A stretch of 64,000 nucleotides of DNA from Meghimatium bilineatum (lineage: Eukaryota > Mollusca > Gastropoda > Stylommatophora > Philomycidae): contig CM067304.1 in NCBI GenBank assembly GCA_034231615.1, forward strand, positions 15,775,444 to 15,839,443. Reading direction: 5' to 3'. The notes below the pieces were generated by a model. It had not been told where the DNA came from. It searched no databases and saw only the letters and a list, made by a program, of their open reading frames with translations. The position numbers and the translations under genes were made by a program. Below are positions 55,401-59,940 of this stretch, one piece after another. The stretch's first letter is position 1. The number at the start of each line of letters is the position of its first letter.

Positions 55401-56438
55401 CTTGTTATTTATAAATTTTATGAGATAATTTGACCGGTTCGTTGGATGGTTTCTAATCCAGCGGTCCATGGGCTCATTCCCGTCGACTCAACATTATATT
55501 GCTTGGAAGTCTGGATTTTCAGCCTACCCCGGACCAGAGCACAATAGCACCACCAGGAAGGTAGGTTTCAACCTATGCACTGCTCCGAGCCACTGCAGCC
55601 AAGATATGGTTCACTGCTGTTTCCCCACCACCAATTCACTAAGCTGAATATGCTGAACTTCTCTATTACTCCAGTCATGCAACCAATTGTTTCAAAAGGA
55701 TTGTCATGTCCTGAGTCACTGTATCCCTATGATGGGCCTCAGCCATAGCAAAAACAGTGCTGTCAGTTTCCTCCTCCCCAGTACTGGCATCACAGAAGGT
55801 GCATAATTACATAAAAATAATGCCCTGGGCTCGAAAGGGGAGCAACACTGTTTACCTTCTACGCATGTCGTAAAAGGCGACTGCGGAGGTTATGGGATGG
55901 AGTTGGCTGTCCCATCCCATATAGGGTCAGACCCAAAGCCATGCTGAAGTCGGGCGTGTCAGGCCGAAAGGCACTGATATCGCAGCAATGCTGTATCTCG
56001 TGTGTTGCAGAGACCCAAGTGGAGAGCAAAGAATAGCCGCACTGTTTACCTTCCATGCATGTCATAAGAGGCGACTTAGGGGGATATTTATTGGGTGGAG
56101 TTGGCTGTCCCGCTCCATATAGCGTCATGACCCAAAGCCATTCTAAATTCGGATGTGTCAGGCCGAAAGGCGCAGCATTGCATAAACCATGACAACGCAT
56201 TCTGCTAATCTGCAGGAGATTAAAAACAAAGTATAAATGTGCCATGAAGCTTCTATAAGAACAGAATCTCAATATAACAGCATGTTATCTACTAAGGTTT
56301 TCTGTTGCAGGTTTGTCTAGTGGGCCATTGGTGAGACCCACAGATGAAACTGCATGCTTAATTTGACCAATTCAACTTGCTATTTATTGGTTTTATCTTC
56401 ACAGAGATCGCAATGACAGACGGTCAAGACCATACTAG
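17545..56438 (+). CDS. FET (FUS/EWSR1/TAF15-like): FET-family RNA-binding protein (FUS/EWSR1/TAF15/cabeza orthologue), 17 coding exons
   Basis: Exons: 17545-17557, 25717-25759, 28570-28639, 29389-29515, 31727-31795, 33030-33160, 35094-35469, 38946-39036, 43612-43658, 48826-48995, 49470-49599, 50063-50161, 50953-51012, 51857-51929, 53790-53893, 54851-55043, 56405-56438. They sum to 1830 nt (609 aa plus stop), every junction is GT-AG and no stop interrupts the frame. Domains in order: YG/SYGQ-rich low-complexity region (residues 1 to about 275), RGG patch (276-345), RRM (about 352-437; RNP2 IFVSNM at 354, RNP1 KGEATVTY at 401), RGG (445-490), RanBP2 zinc finger (W495, C497, C502, C513, C516), RGG (530-598) and C-terminal PY-NLS ending RRSRPY. 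This order and the KK loop before RNP1 are diagnostic of FET proteins, which are nuclear, bind RNA and act in transcription and splicing. Length is close to human EWSR1 and TAF15. The paralogue cannot be named: invertebrates usually have one FET gene. Exon 1 is the least certain part. Confidence 0.93.
17558..18900. other. FET intron 1, 5' part
   Basis: Low-copy AT-rich sequence with no recognised repeat. Frames here (73, 78, 67 codons) have no recognisable domains. Confidence 0.4.
18900..19160. repeat. AT-rich tandem repeat, same family as 1.0-1.9 kb
   Basis: Two units about 178 bp apart sharing TATTAATTAGCCCCAATTAT and CAACAGATGCGTCTTGCC, then TTCCCGAACACAAAAA. The last motif links it to the 1.2-1.9 kb copies. 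Confidence 0.75.
19999..21353 (-). mobile_element. R retroposon, 1355 bp, 10-bp TSD
   Basis: Perfect TSD CCAGTAGTTT at 19989-19998 and 21354-21363, inside a palindromic MITE unit. 3' end (left) is GAGAGCGAACGCTGATGAAG. 5' end (right) is GGGGTGCAAAGGGAACG. Carries tandem about 105-bp units starting at 20534, 20638 and 20745 (each GCCCATC..ACTGAACCCTTTCTC) with a diverged unit near 20338. No long open frame. Near-full-length partner at 61261-62483. Confidence 0.92.
20534..20850 (-). repeat. 105-bp tandem units within R
   Basis: Three units spaced 104 and 107 bp, each with the CCCTTTCTCT..TTTCCGGTA(T/C)AGGAA core and TTGGGCCAGG. The 61-kb copy has fewer units. Confidence 0.88.
22216..23390. other. 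FET intron 1 sequence
   Basis: Polypyrimidine-rich stretch at 22480-22640 and C runs near 22865. 22995-23045 is a small R fragment (AGGCTGTCACAGGCTAGGGA). Nothing else recognised. Confidence 0.4.
23395..23490 (+). repeat. Dispersed repeat D fragment
   Basis: TGTTGGTTGCTAATGC..TGCTCATACCCTTTAGCTCAATG matches the start of D copies at 25.4, 26.75 and 55.45 kb. Confidence 0.6.
23485..23690 (-). mobile_element. L-B 3' fragment
   Basis: Matches 62785-62898 plus 63433-63490 on the same strand without interruption (..CACTGTAACCTGTCCATCTTG..), so it records the empty site of the S3 insertion there. Confidence 0.75.
24296..24415 (-). mobile_element. L-B fragment
   Basis: TGACTTTACCCTCAAGTAAGG..GTGTCATGTCTTTTAATATG and CCAAAATATTTTATTT match 63480-63550. 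Confidence 0.75.
24416..25389. other. FET intron 1, 3' part
   Basis: AT-rich, no repeat or exon recognised. Confidence 0.4.
25390..25480 (+). repeat. Dispersed repeat D fragment
   Basis: GTTGGTTGCTGATCCAGCGG..CATGCCCTTTGACCCAATGCC, the 5' part of D. Confidence 0.65.
25717..25759 (+). CDS. FET exon 2
   Basis: 43 nt between ..CAACAG and GTAAGT; reads (Q)[14 protein letters not shown]. Enters in phase 1 and leaves in phase 2. Opens the Tyr/Gly/Gln low-complexity domain. Confidence 0.88.
25960..26725 (+). mobile_element. L-C non-LTR relic with (ATTG)n tail
   Basis: In shifting frames: [34 protein letters not shown], then an open stretch 26408-26671 with [35 protein letters not shown] and [14 protein letters not shown]. 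Ends GACCCTGAAGGGTTATTGATTGATTG. RT C-terminal end of a non-LTR element in FET intron 2; inactive. Confidence 0.85.
26735..27060 (+). repeat. Dispersed repeat D, long copy
   Basis: About 310 bp matching 55445-55745 throughout (GGGAAGTCTGGATTTTCA.., GTTTCAACCTATG.., GAACTTCTCTA.., AAAGGATTGTCA). Directly follows the L-C tail. Confidence 0.75.
27111..27500 (-). mobile_element. L-H RNase H-like relic
   Basis: 127-codon - frame with [20 protein letters not shown] then [22 protein letters not shown]. PGHxGvxxNERAD is the C-terminal RNase H signature, and LKAEI follows. The catalytic Asp of NERAD is Asn here. The GTGAGCAGGTAGCTCTT segment recurs at 57.97 kb. Confidence 0.6.
27725..28275 (-). mobile_element. 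R retroposon, partial copy in FET intron 2
   Basis: Contains one internal unit (GAGCCCATTTGGTACTGAATCC..TTCCGGTATAGG) and the 5' edge (TTATCTGCTAACCCTCGG.., TTTGCACCCC). The 3' half with the GAA tail is missing, unusual for target-primed insertion, so it was deleted later. Confidence 0.8.
28434..28462. repeat. (TA)n microsatellite
   Basis: Uninterrupted alternating TA run in FET intron 2. Confidence 0.95.
28570..28639 (+). CDS. FET exon 3
   Basis: 70 nt between TTTTAG and GTAAGA; one base completes a Gly codon, then 23 codons of Tyr/Gly/Ser/Ala-rich sequence ([10 protein letters not shown].., GGYGQPPAA). Leaves in phase 0. Confidence 0.9.
28690..29105 (+). mobile_element. L-G RNase H / 3' end relic in FET intron 3
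   Basis: + strand frame reads [20 protein letters not shown] then [14 protein letters not shown], the end of an RNase H domain. The 3' region shared with 8.7-8.9 kb follows and ends at CAACGACTAACTTACTAA. Confidence 0.85.
29389..29515 (+). CDS. FET exon 4
   Basis: 127 nt between TTCTCAG and [26 protein letters not shown] followed by a Gln/Pro/Ser-rich end ([16 protein letters not shown]). Typical FET prion-like composition. Phase 0 in, phase 1 out. Confidence 0.92.
29516..31726. other. FET intron 4
   Basis: 2.2 kb AT-rich. Only a 50-bp S1/S2 tail fragment is recognisable (29797-29850, GCTCTCAAGCTCCTGCCAAT..GGATGTAGTCCAGAAAACGG). Confidence 0.5.
31727..31795 (+). CDS. FET exon 5
   Basis: 69 nt between ATACAG and [26 protein letters not shown] type sequence. 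Phase 1 at both ends, so it can be skipped without breaking the frame. Confidence 0.92.
32256..32310 (+). repeat. S1/S2 tail fragment
   Basis: CATTCCAGACTACATCCTCC..GTTTCAGAATGAGCG, old and lacking the GAA run. Confidence 0.5.
32312..32372 (-). mobile_element. L-C 3' end fragment
   Basis: Reverse complement of the last 60 bp of the 26.7-kb copy, including the (ATTG)n tail. Confidence 0.85.
32435..32612 (+). mobile_element. R retroposon 3' fragment
   Basis: GAGGAAGCCCACTACC..GGCATGATGAAAACGGATGT.., CAAATAACAGTTC.., ACCAGCGGAAATCACACGAT.. match the last 180 bp of R. The GAA tail is eroded. Confidence 0.8.
32630..32775 (-). mobile_element. L-E 3' end fragment
   Basis: Matches 16400-16540 (TCTATCTATT.., GGCGTCAGGG-like, TTTTCTGGAGACGG). 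Carries the (TAGA)n tail. Confidence 0.7.
33030..33160 (+). CDS. FET exon 6
   Basis: 131 nt between TATGTAG and GTCAGT; includes [17 protein letters not shown] and [20 protein letters not shown]. Enters in phase 1, leaves in phase 0. Confidence 0.92.
33541..34380. other. FET intron 6 sequence
   Basis: No repeat or gene seen. Confidence 0.4.
34385..34690 (+). repeat. Dispersed repeat F, copy 1
   Basis: TTAGGTGGAGTGATCAGTTC.., TGTCTTTAC-like CCCC, TCAGGTGCAC.., GGAGTGGTTGTGTCCAGTGA.. correspond to 60955-61225. Non-coding. Confidence 0.65.
34774..34852 (-). mobile_element. S1 retroposon, 3' half
   Basis: CTTCTTCAGCATTCATTCTC..GATTTCCAGCAGGATGTAGTC; lacks the inverted-repeat insert and the 5' half. 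Confidence 0.75.
35094..35469 (+). CDS. FET exon 7 (large SYGQ/Gly repeat exon)
   Basis: 376 nt between CCTAACAG and GTAAGT. 125 codons made almost only of Gly, Ser, Tyr and Gln, with eleven Tyr-Gly steps spaced 9-12 residues apart ([13 protein letters not shown] units). It ends with the first Arg ([12 protein letters not shown]), the transition to the RGG region. The GGT/GGA/AGT codon repetition gives long false open frames in other phases and on the other strand. Confidence 0.95.
35634..36900 (+). mobile_element. Internally deleted hAT transposon in FET intron 7 (8-bp TSD)
   Basis: Terminal inverted repeats TAGGGCTCGGATTTTCATGA (left) and the inverted TAGGGCTCGGATTTTTATGA (right), with perfect 8-bp TSD TTCATCAG at 35626-35633 and 36901-36908. 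Subterminal AGGTCATATTTTG motifs repeat near both ends. Inside, MPKVSK (36351) and, one frame on, [20 protein letters not shown] then [10 protein letters not shown] form the N-terminal zinc-binding start of a CGGBP1-like hAT transposase. This joins directly to [20 protein letters not shown] and the end of the dimerisation domain, stop at about 36656. The whole catalytic core is missing. Confidence 0.95.
36901..37660. other. FET intron 7 sequence
   Basis: AT-rich with a C homopolymer at 37426-37439. The 119-codon frame at 37209 is low complexity and unsupported. Confidence 0.4.
37735..37950 (+). mobile_element. Old S2 copy
   Basis: GTAAGGCGACTAATAAGG.., GCTGAAGTTGGATGTGTCAGG.., GAGAATGACTGCAGAAGAT; heavily diverged. 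Confidence 0.75.
38166..38320 (-). mobile_element. S1 retroposon, full length, 13-bp TSD
   Basis: 155 bp; perfect TSD AAGTCCTGCTTAC at 38153-38165 and 38321-38333. Tail (GAA)n at left next to the AGCGTACATTCTCAAACTCC module; 5' end CCGCCGAAGACGG at right. Contains the small inverted repeat AGCAGGACATGTCCTACT. Confidence 0.95.
38946..39036 (+). CDS. FET exon 8 (RGG transition)
   Basis: 91 nt between TCTGCAG and [26 protein letters not shown] then GDRGAGSFG. Enters in phase 1, leaves in phase 2. Confidence 0.9.
39037..40040. other. FET intron 8, 5' part
   Basis: No repeat or gene seen. Confidence 0.4.
40044..40211. repeat. Tandem repeat, about 72-bp unit, 2.3 copies
   Basis: TTCTTTGGCAACACTGACTT..TTGCCCTTTAGTTCTACTTG..ACAGTGTTA repeats with few differences. 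Confidence 0.92.
41135..41320 (+). mobile_element. L-I non-LTR 3' end relic
   Basis: [21 protein letters not shown] and, shifted, [20 protein letters not shown]; tail AATGAATGAATC. Confidence 0.8.
41470..41720 (+). mobile_element. Old composite of S2 and D fragments
   Basis: GGGGAGCAAAAAATAGCAATG (S2 start), GGTCCATGAGCTCATGCC..TTTTGACCCAAT (D), then S2 end ACAATGCATTATG..GGAATTTGAGAACGAACACAAA. Much diverged. Confidence 0.55.
41757..41892 (-). mobile_element. Old S1 copy
   Basis: ATTCGCTCTCAAATTCCCGC..CTTGTAGCATG..CCAGCAAGATGTAG..CACCAATGGCTCATCACATCC. Confidence 0.75.
42056..42190 (+). mobile_element. S1 retroposon, eroded tail
   Basis: GCAGAAGACAGATGTGTCGG..CAAATAAAACGGCGACAACG..CTACATCCTGCTGGAAATC; the GAA tail is lost. 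Confidence 0.85.
42191..43560. other. FET intron 8, 3' part
   Basis: Contains one S1/S2-like tail fragment near 42470-42495. No gene seen. Confidence 0.4.
43612..43658 (+). CDS. FET exon 9 with tandem NAGNAG acceptor
   Basis: 47 nt, or 44 nt if the second AG is used, before GTAAGT. Reads (G)[15 protein letters not shown]. The acceptor is CCAGCAG: cutting after 43611 gives Gly-Ser-Gly, cutting after 43614 gives Gly-Gly and drops one Ser. Both keep the frame. Confidence 0.88.
43659..44940. other. FET intron 9, 5' part
   Basis: A degenerate motif (GGTATCAAACAT.., GTCAGAAGTGGTGAGGG..) recurs irregularly at 43970, 44245, 44465 and 44575, suggesting an old tandem repeat. Nothing else. Confidence 0.4.
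44945..45150 (+). mobile_element. Old S2 copy
   Basis: GAGGAGCAATGAATAGCAAT..CATTCATGTCATAAGTAACG..GGAGTTTGAGAATGCAGAAG. Confidence 0.75.
45151..46350. other. FET intron 9 sequence
   Basis: No repeat or gene seen. Confidence 0.4.
46364..46520 (-). mobile_element. S1 retroposon, full length, 11-bp TSD
   Basis: 157 bp; perfect TSD AAAGTGGATAT at 46353-46363 and 46521-46531. Confidence 0.94.
46532..48134. other. FET intron 9 sequence
   Basis: A short + strand S1 tail (GGAATTTGAGAATGAACGCTG AAGAAG) at about 46862-46890 has no body in front of it. Otherwise nothing recognised. Confidence 0.45.
48146..48471 (-). mobile_element. L-A non-LTR, very short copy, 11-bp TSD
   Basis: Same 3' end as 1940-2656 with two internal deletions (in the Cys cluster and near the 5' edge). 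Still encodes the last 45 residues ending FIKETELQI*. Perfect TSD ATGTTCAATCT at 48135-48145 and 48472-48482. Confidence 0.93.
48485..48720 (-). mobile_element. L-B-like RT C-terminal relic
   Basis: - strand [20 protein letters not shown] then NKCLQKIKY and [10 protein letters not shown]; old. The adjacent L-A copy inserted at its edge. Confidence 0.6.
48826..48995 (+). CDS. FET exon 10 (RGG end and first half of RRM)
   Basis: 170 nt between TTTCAG and GTTAGT. A Gly/Ser/Arg linker leads into [20 protein letters not shown], the RNP2 strand and helix 1 of the RRM, then FGSIGVIK. Phase 1 in, phase 0 out. Confidence 0.95.
49470..49599 (+). CDS. FET exon 11 (RRM core)
   Basis: 130 nt between ATTTTAG and [22 protein letters not shown] is the Lys-rich loop peculiar to FET RRMs. 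[10 protein letters not shown] is RNP1, followed by AKAAIDWFD helix 2. Phase 0 in, phase 1 out. Confidence 0.96.
50063..50161 (+). CDS. FET exon 12 (RRM end, RGG)
   Basis: 99 nt between TTTTAG and [23 protein letters not shown] closes the RRM, then [13 protein letters not shown]. Phase 1 at both ends. Confidence 0.95.
50236..50452 (-). mobile_element. Old S2 copy in FET intron 12
   Basis: TTCTTCTTCTGCTTTTGCTC..ACATCCGACCTCATCCTGAC..ATAACCTCCTTATTTGGC. Confidence 0.8.
50953..51012 (+). CDS. FET exon 13 (RGG, possible cassette)
   Basis: 60 nt between TTTCAG and [25 protein letters not shown]. Phase 1 at both ends and a weak donor (GTAATT), so in-frame skipping is plausible. Confidence 0.92.
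51285..51450 (-). mobile_element. Old S2 copy in FET intron 13
   Basis: TTCTCAAATTTCTACATATT AGCAGGATGTAGGCC..GAGATATCTGCGCCTTTGAG; diverged. Confidence 0.65.
51575..51700 (-). mobile_element. RT C-terminal relic
   Basis: - strand [19 protein letters not shown] then [13 protein letters not shown], the YGCETW block of non-LTR RTs with a stop for Trp. Confidence 0.7.
51857..51929 (+). CDS. FET exon 14 (first half of zinc finger)
   Basis: 73 nt between TTTGCAG and GTAAGT; RGG/Gly linker then [10 protein letters not shown], the Trp and first Cys of the RanBP2-type finger. Leaves in phase 2. Confidence 0.95.
52150..52360 (+). mobile_element. L-A RNase H fragment in FET intron 14
   Basis: [20 protein letters not shown] then [14 protein letters not shown] aligns with the PDLK..LQWIPSHCGIPGNE stretch of L-A. 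Catalytic His and Asp lost. Confidence 0.65.
52545..53460 (+). mobile_element. R retroposon copy, interrupted
   Basis: 5' edge at 52550-52621 (GAGGTGCAAAGG.., GACCCAGGGTTAGCAAATAAC). L-E fragment at 52622-52815. R continues 52820-53460 through one internal unit to GACGAAAACGGATGT and CTTTACGCTCCC. The GAA tail is missing. Confidence 0.8.
52622..52815 (-). mobile_element. L-E 3' fragment inserted in R
   Basis: Starts (TATC)-like, continues CTGTAGATGGCCCTCATGTTG..GATGGTAGTCTGCTGATTG..GTTGTCTCTTAATATATTTC, matching 16440-16640. Confidence 0.7.
53461..53770. other. FET intron 14, 3' end
   Basis: AT-rich; nothing recognised. Confidence 0.4.
53790..53893 (+). CDS. FET exon 15 (second half of zinc finger)
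   Basis: 104 nt between GCTTTCAG and [26 protein letters not shown] supplies the last three zinc-binding Cys, and the conserved Asn and Phe that bind GGU-type RNA in this family. An acidic [10 protein letters not shown] stretch follows. Confidence 0.96.
54240..54620 (+). mobile_element. L-J RT palm relic in FET intron 15
   Basis: [32 protein letters not shown], then [19 protein letters not shown] and [20 protein letters not shown]. The motif that should be YADD reads YVYN (54541-54552), so the catalytic Asp pair is gone. Confidence 0.85.
54702..54800. repeat. 33-bp tandem repeat, 3.3 copies
   Basis: CTCATGATTGTATTTAAAAG TTAGCTTTCTT repeated, ending 50 bp before FET exon 16. Confidence 0.95.
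54851..55043 (+). CDS. FET exon 16 (C-terminal RGG)
   Basis: 193 nt between GTTTCAG and GTGAGT; dense [12 protein letters not shown] repeats. Such boxes bind RNA and are usual arginine-methylation targets (family knowledge). Enters in phase 1, leaves in phase 2. Confidence 0.95.
55445..55745 (+). repeat. Dispersed repeat D, long copy in FET intron 16
   Basis: CCAGCGGTCCATGGGCTCAT.., GGAAGTCTGGATTTTCAGCC.., AAAGGATTGTCATGTCCTGA; matches 26735-27060. Confidence 0.75.
55826..55997 (+). mobile_element. S2 retroposon, 3'-truncated first copy
   Basis: CGAAAGGGGAGCAACACTG to CAGCAATGCTGTA, where a second copy starts. Confidence 0.85.
55998..56232 (+). mobile_element. S2 retroposon, second tandem copy
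   Basis: CTCGTGTGTTGCAGAGACCC.. to CTGCAGGAGATTAAAAACAA; the tail is degenerate. Head-to-tail with the previous copy. Confidence 0.85.
56247..56352 (+). repeat. Dispersed repeat E, copy 3
   Basis: Matches 5640-5760; lies just before FET exon 17. Confidence 0.7.
56405..56438 (+). CDS. FET exon 17 (PY-NLS and stop)
   Basis: 34 nt after CTTCACAG; reads [11 protein letters not shown] then TAG. The basic stretch ending R-x-PY matches the transportin-binding PY-NLS at the end of FUS, EWSR1 and TAF15, confirming the end of the gene. Confidence 0.96.
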
Positions 56439-56985
56439 ACACAGATCTCATGGATATGTATAGTTAGTTCATTGGATCGTTTGTAACCCCAGCTTTTTAA
56501 ATTTGCTGTCTTAACATTTTGTGTCCTAGTATGAAAATATGGTTTATTGAGTCTGAACAAGGAAGTATTATAGCTGGATTAGGTCTACTGCTGAAACCAG
56601 TTTAAAATGTGAACTGATTTAGTAATCAGCCACGTGCATTTAAAAAGTGATTCACCCCAATCTCATGATTTTTAAATGCACACACAAGGACACAGCTTCA
56701 AATATCTGCTTGTTTAAAATGATAGCTTTTCTCACATTTGGCTATGGTTCTAACAAAACATGGCTACCTCTATTAGTGGGACAGGTCAAGTACATGATGG
56801 ATGGGGACTAAAAGAGTTCATAAGACTAAAGACAGGTAGCTTTGGAATGAATTGTATGTTGCTATTATTGTTACATGATGGATGTATGTATTTGTGTTCC
56901 AAATAATGACTGATTCATTTTTTAATATTCTGTGTTTTTATTATTGTCCAGTCACATCCGTTGAATAAACTTGTACCAGATATTT
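56439..56985 (+). other. FET 3' untranslated region
   Basis: AT-rich, no open frame, no recognisable repeat. A canonical AATAAA lies at 56964-56969 and a GT-rich stretch follows from about 56990, so cleavage near 56980-56990 is expected. No earlier AATAAA is obvious. Confidence 0.65.
56964..56969 (+). terminator. Polyadenylation signal AATAAA
   Basis: Canonical hexamer 526 bases after the FET stop, followed within 20-40 bases by GT-rich sequence. Confidence 0.7.
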
Positions 56986-57059
56986 AGACTTGTCATTTTG
57001 TAGGAGTTTGTGCTCTTGTTGAAATTCATATTCTTTTAGTTCTTGTAGTTACTAGTCGA

Positions 57060-57255
57060 CACAACTGTTTAGAAAGACAAATAATGGAGGGCAGAGTACA
57101 TGGGGGAGGAGAAAGGGCAGACCAAGAAAAGACAATGGACTGACTACAGATAACATAAATATACATAATTGGAAAATGCAAGCAGCATTGCAGAAGACAA
57201 TTTCATTTGGAAGACACAATGTTCTGGAAAGAATACATCACATGACAGTTACTAA
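57060..57255 (+). mobile_element. L-B 3' fragment
   Basis: TTTAGAAAGACAAATAATGG, GGGCAGACCAAGAAAAGAC and GTTCTGGAAAGAATACATCA match 60.3-60.5 kb and 15.2 kb. Confidence 0.75.
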
Positions 57256-57383
57256 TAGTGACTAGATTCCAGACTTTATTTCTTTCTCACAGAATTTTAC
57301 TACTGGGTATGTAAAGGATTGCTATTTATTGCGCAACCAAAATTATGTAAATATGCATACTCGCATCCATGTTATCTGGTTCA

Positions 57384-57595
57384 GAAAAGGGAGCATATAA
57401 TAGTAACACTCATGTCATAAGATGTATGTGAAGGTTAATGGGTGGAGCTGGCTGTCTCTTCCCATGTGGGTTCAAGTGATCCTGAAGTTGTGTTGTCACA
57501 CCGAGGGCGTAGTAATCTCACTAAACCTGTAAATCATAATGCATTCCATGTATAAGTCTACATTCTTCTAATCTGCAGAAAGGCAGAAGAAAAAA
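57384..57595 (+). mobile_element. Old S2 copy
   Basis: GAAAAGGGAGCATATAATAG..GGTGGAGCTGGCTGTCTC..TAATCTGCAG AAAGGCAGAAGAAA. Confidence 0.7.
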
Positions 57596-57739
57596 TAATT
57601 AACACAAATATTTATGTAGAGCTTGTAATAACTCGTATACAAGAATCTGCAGACTAAAGTAGAATGACAAGTGATGGCATATGTAAAATTTTAACAGTTT
57701 TTCAAGTACTTTCAATAAGGAAAATATCTAAATAAATTA

Positions 57740-57880
57740 CTATGCTTAAAATAAGAATTATAAAATGCTACATCTATTCTATATTAATGTATGGCTCAGT
57801 AACATGGACAATAAACAAATTAGAAGACGGAATTGATGCCTTTGAAATGTGGATATATTATTAATTCCTGTGGATACACA
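57740..57880 (+). mobile_element. L-B RT fragment
   Basis: YGSVTWTINKLEDGIDAFEM W, a short piece of the YGSKTWTLNK block seen at 63.7 kb. Confidence 0.75.
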
Positions 57881-57954
57881 AGACTACCAAACTCCTCCAA
57901 CATAAACACCCTTTATACAGACAAAACACAGCTGAAGGGAGAAGTATAAAGATG

Positions 57955-58240
57955 AAGTAATCTCTTTAGCAGTGAGCAGGTAGCTCTTTACATACCATAG
58001 CCTTTCTGACTAAAGTACAGTTCCTCCTCAGTTGAGTTTCCACGGTGACGCCAGTATTCATATTTGTTATCTCAAAGGCATGGTTGTCTTGGAGAAAGGG
58101 ATTTATAAATACATGTTTAGTCCTCAATAAAATACCTACTATTTCATCGGATCTGTTGACCCAGCACTCCATGCTACCTAGAGGTCTGCTACAAAAGTGT
58201 AGTCTGTTGGCCTGCATCTCTTTGTCGCCAATTGGCATTG
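57955..58240 (-). mobile_element. L-H relic, 90-codon - frame
   Basis: HFCSRPLGSMECWVNRSDEI..LLRTKHVFINPFLQDNHAFE..LVRKAMVCKELPAHC. Its end overlaps in sequence with the 27.3-kb L-H relic. Function not identified beyond that link. Confidence 0.45.
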
Positions 58241-58780
58241 TTTGACAAGAGACAACATGCAGTACTTAAAATATGCCTTGAAAGAGACAGTGACCCAATT
58301 CTTTGCATGAACAAGTTCATTTGCCAGCATGCGTTTTAGAAAATACAGAAATCCAGTAGCTTGCGCTGTCAAGGTATATGCCAGCCCATCTTCTGCATTA
58401 TAACATTATGGCCATATTGAAGTCATGGGCCAACATATAAAAGGGTGGAACATCTGAATGTGTGTTCGTCCATCACAAGTGATGATGACCATTTTTTACA
58501 TTCAGTTAGAATTATGACCATGCATATTAGTTCGTATACCATGGACAGCATCTGAAACTGCCAGAAAAGCGAGAACATTGTATCTCCCTCGACACCTGTA
58601 ACAGGTAAAAGGAAATAAGACCATGGACAGCTAAGAAAACTAAAGCAGAAATTCTCACTGCTGGCGTAAAAAGGTGAAGAGATAGGGGACGACAAAGAGA
58701 AAAGTTGCTAGAAGGATTAGTATTGTGGTTCACCAACTCAGCTTATTGACAACACATGAGACAGTCGTCGAGAAACATGA
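58241..58780. other. Intergenic DNA
   Basis: A faint RT-like remnant (CCATGGACAGCTAAGAAAAC) near 58620. Nothing else. Confidence 0.4.
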
Positions 58781-58790
58781 TCTCCTACGC

Positions 58791-59267
58791 CAGGGATGGG
58801 CAAACTTTTTGTGCAGAGGGCCACATTGAAAATCGTAAAGCTATTGGAGGGCCGCGTATAATATGTATATTTGGCAATATAAATATTTAAATGTCAAATT
58901 AGGAAGAAAAAATTGTATATATAATATATTGTCCGGCTCTGTGGCGAAGTGGTACAGAGCGCGTCTGTGACGGCAAAGGTACCGAGTTCGATCCGGACCG
59001 TTCAGAAAGCAATGACAACCTACTGAACGTATTTATATTGCCTTGAAAATTACCACATCCAACAAATGCTGGATTGATAGCTACGTCCTGGATAGGATAT
59101 GCTACCAATTTTTTAAAATAATATATAAGAAAGTCGAATTAAAATTCCAATGGATTTCTGTGTAATATTAATGGGGGAAAAATCATTTTTGACTATCGTC
59201 CGTTTATTTAAAATGTGTTTGAGGGCTGCAAAATATCCAATGGTGGGCCGTAGTTTGCCCACCCCTG
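58791..59267. mobile_element. hAT MITE, 8-bp TSD, hosting a tRNA-SINE
   Basis: Terminal repeats CAGGGATGGGCAAACT and AGTTTGCCCACCCCTG (inverted); perfect TSD TCCTACGC at 58783-58790 and 59268-59275. GAGGGCCGCG/GGGCTGC and GGGCCG subterminal blocks are typical of hAT non-autonomous elements. Without the SINE it is about 300 bp. Confidence 0.95.
58932..59107 (+). mobile_element. tRNA-derived SINE, copy 2
   Basis: GTCCGGCTCTGTGGCGAAGT (A-box-like) and CGAGTTCGATCCGGACC (B box and acceptor), then the same 3' body as 9312-9512. Flanked by ATAATATAT, a probable TSD. The tRNA part folds only partly, so it is not a working tRNA gene. Confidence 0.9.
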
Positions 59268-59275
59268 TCCTACGC

Positions 59276-59932
59276 CACTCAGCATGGCACTTGATTGATT
59301 AATAGTTTGTAGATGGCTAAAGATCCCTGTTAGAGCTGTAAATGTCCTTGGACATGGTGTGACCACTGTAGGCGGATGTCGAATACATCTGAATACACTC
59401 ATCATAAATCCCTTAAGGCCTAGAAAACCGCACCAAAAAAGAAATTGTGCATAGGAAACAATAGCTTCATTGCTTGTAATTCCTGTGAATCAAAGAACCA
59501 CTTATGGCTGATAGTAGAAATTAGTTCCGAGAATGAATTTTTTGTGTAGTTTTGTAGTCACGTTGCCAGAAACATATGCTATGGTCAATTTAGGGGTCCT
59601 GTAGCCGTATTTCAAACCCGGAAGGCTGCTACAATAAAGTAGGGCCTCGATCACTAGTTTCCAATTGATCTGATGGTGTTTTTGAAGTGGCCGTTCCTGA
59701 GGTATCTTAGATCTGAGGTATGCTTCAACACTCTCTTTGTCACCTACAATTGCTTTATCTTGTATTCTATATACGCCCAAAGTTCGAAAGACATGATCAT
59801 ACGGTCCTGGATTGGATAATTTTACCTCTCTTCACAGTTGATTTACGGGTGTAGGCCGATGTCCAACATCTTGGTGGATGTGTCACAGGACCTAAGTTCT
59901 CTGACGGGATCCAATGTCTCTACTATAGAAGA
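59276..59932. other. Intergenic DNA with an unidentified - frame
   Basis: 59502-59780 (-) encodes 92 codons (..EAYLRSKIPQERPLQKHHQINW..IEALLYCSSLPGLKYGY..). Not recognised. It could be the upstream part of a non-LTR ORF, since LLYCSSLPG resembles the LLHFCSRPLG of the 58.2-kb relic. Confidence 0.35.
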
Positions 59933-59940
59933 TAATGCAT

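Noticed and set aside
58932..59005. A working tRNA gene
   Set aside because: tRNA-like boxes but poor anticodon stem, a conserved non-tRNA 3' body and a second copy with a TSD: it is a SINE.
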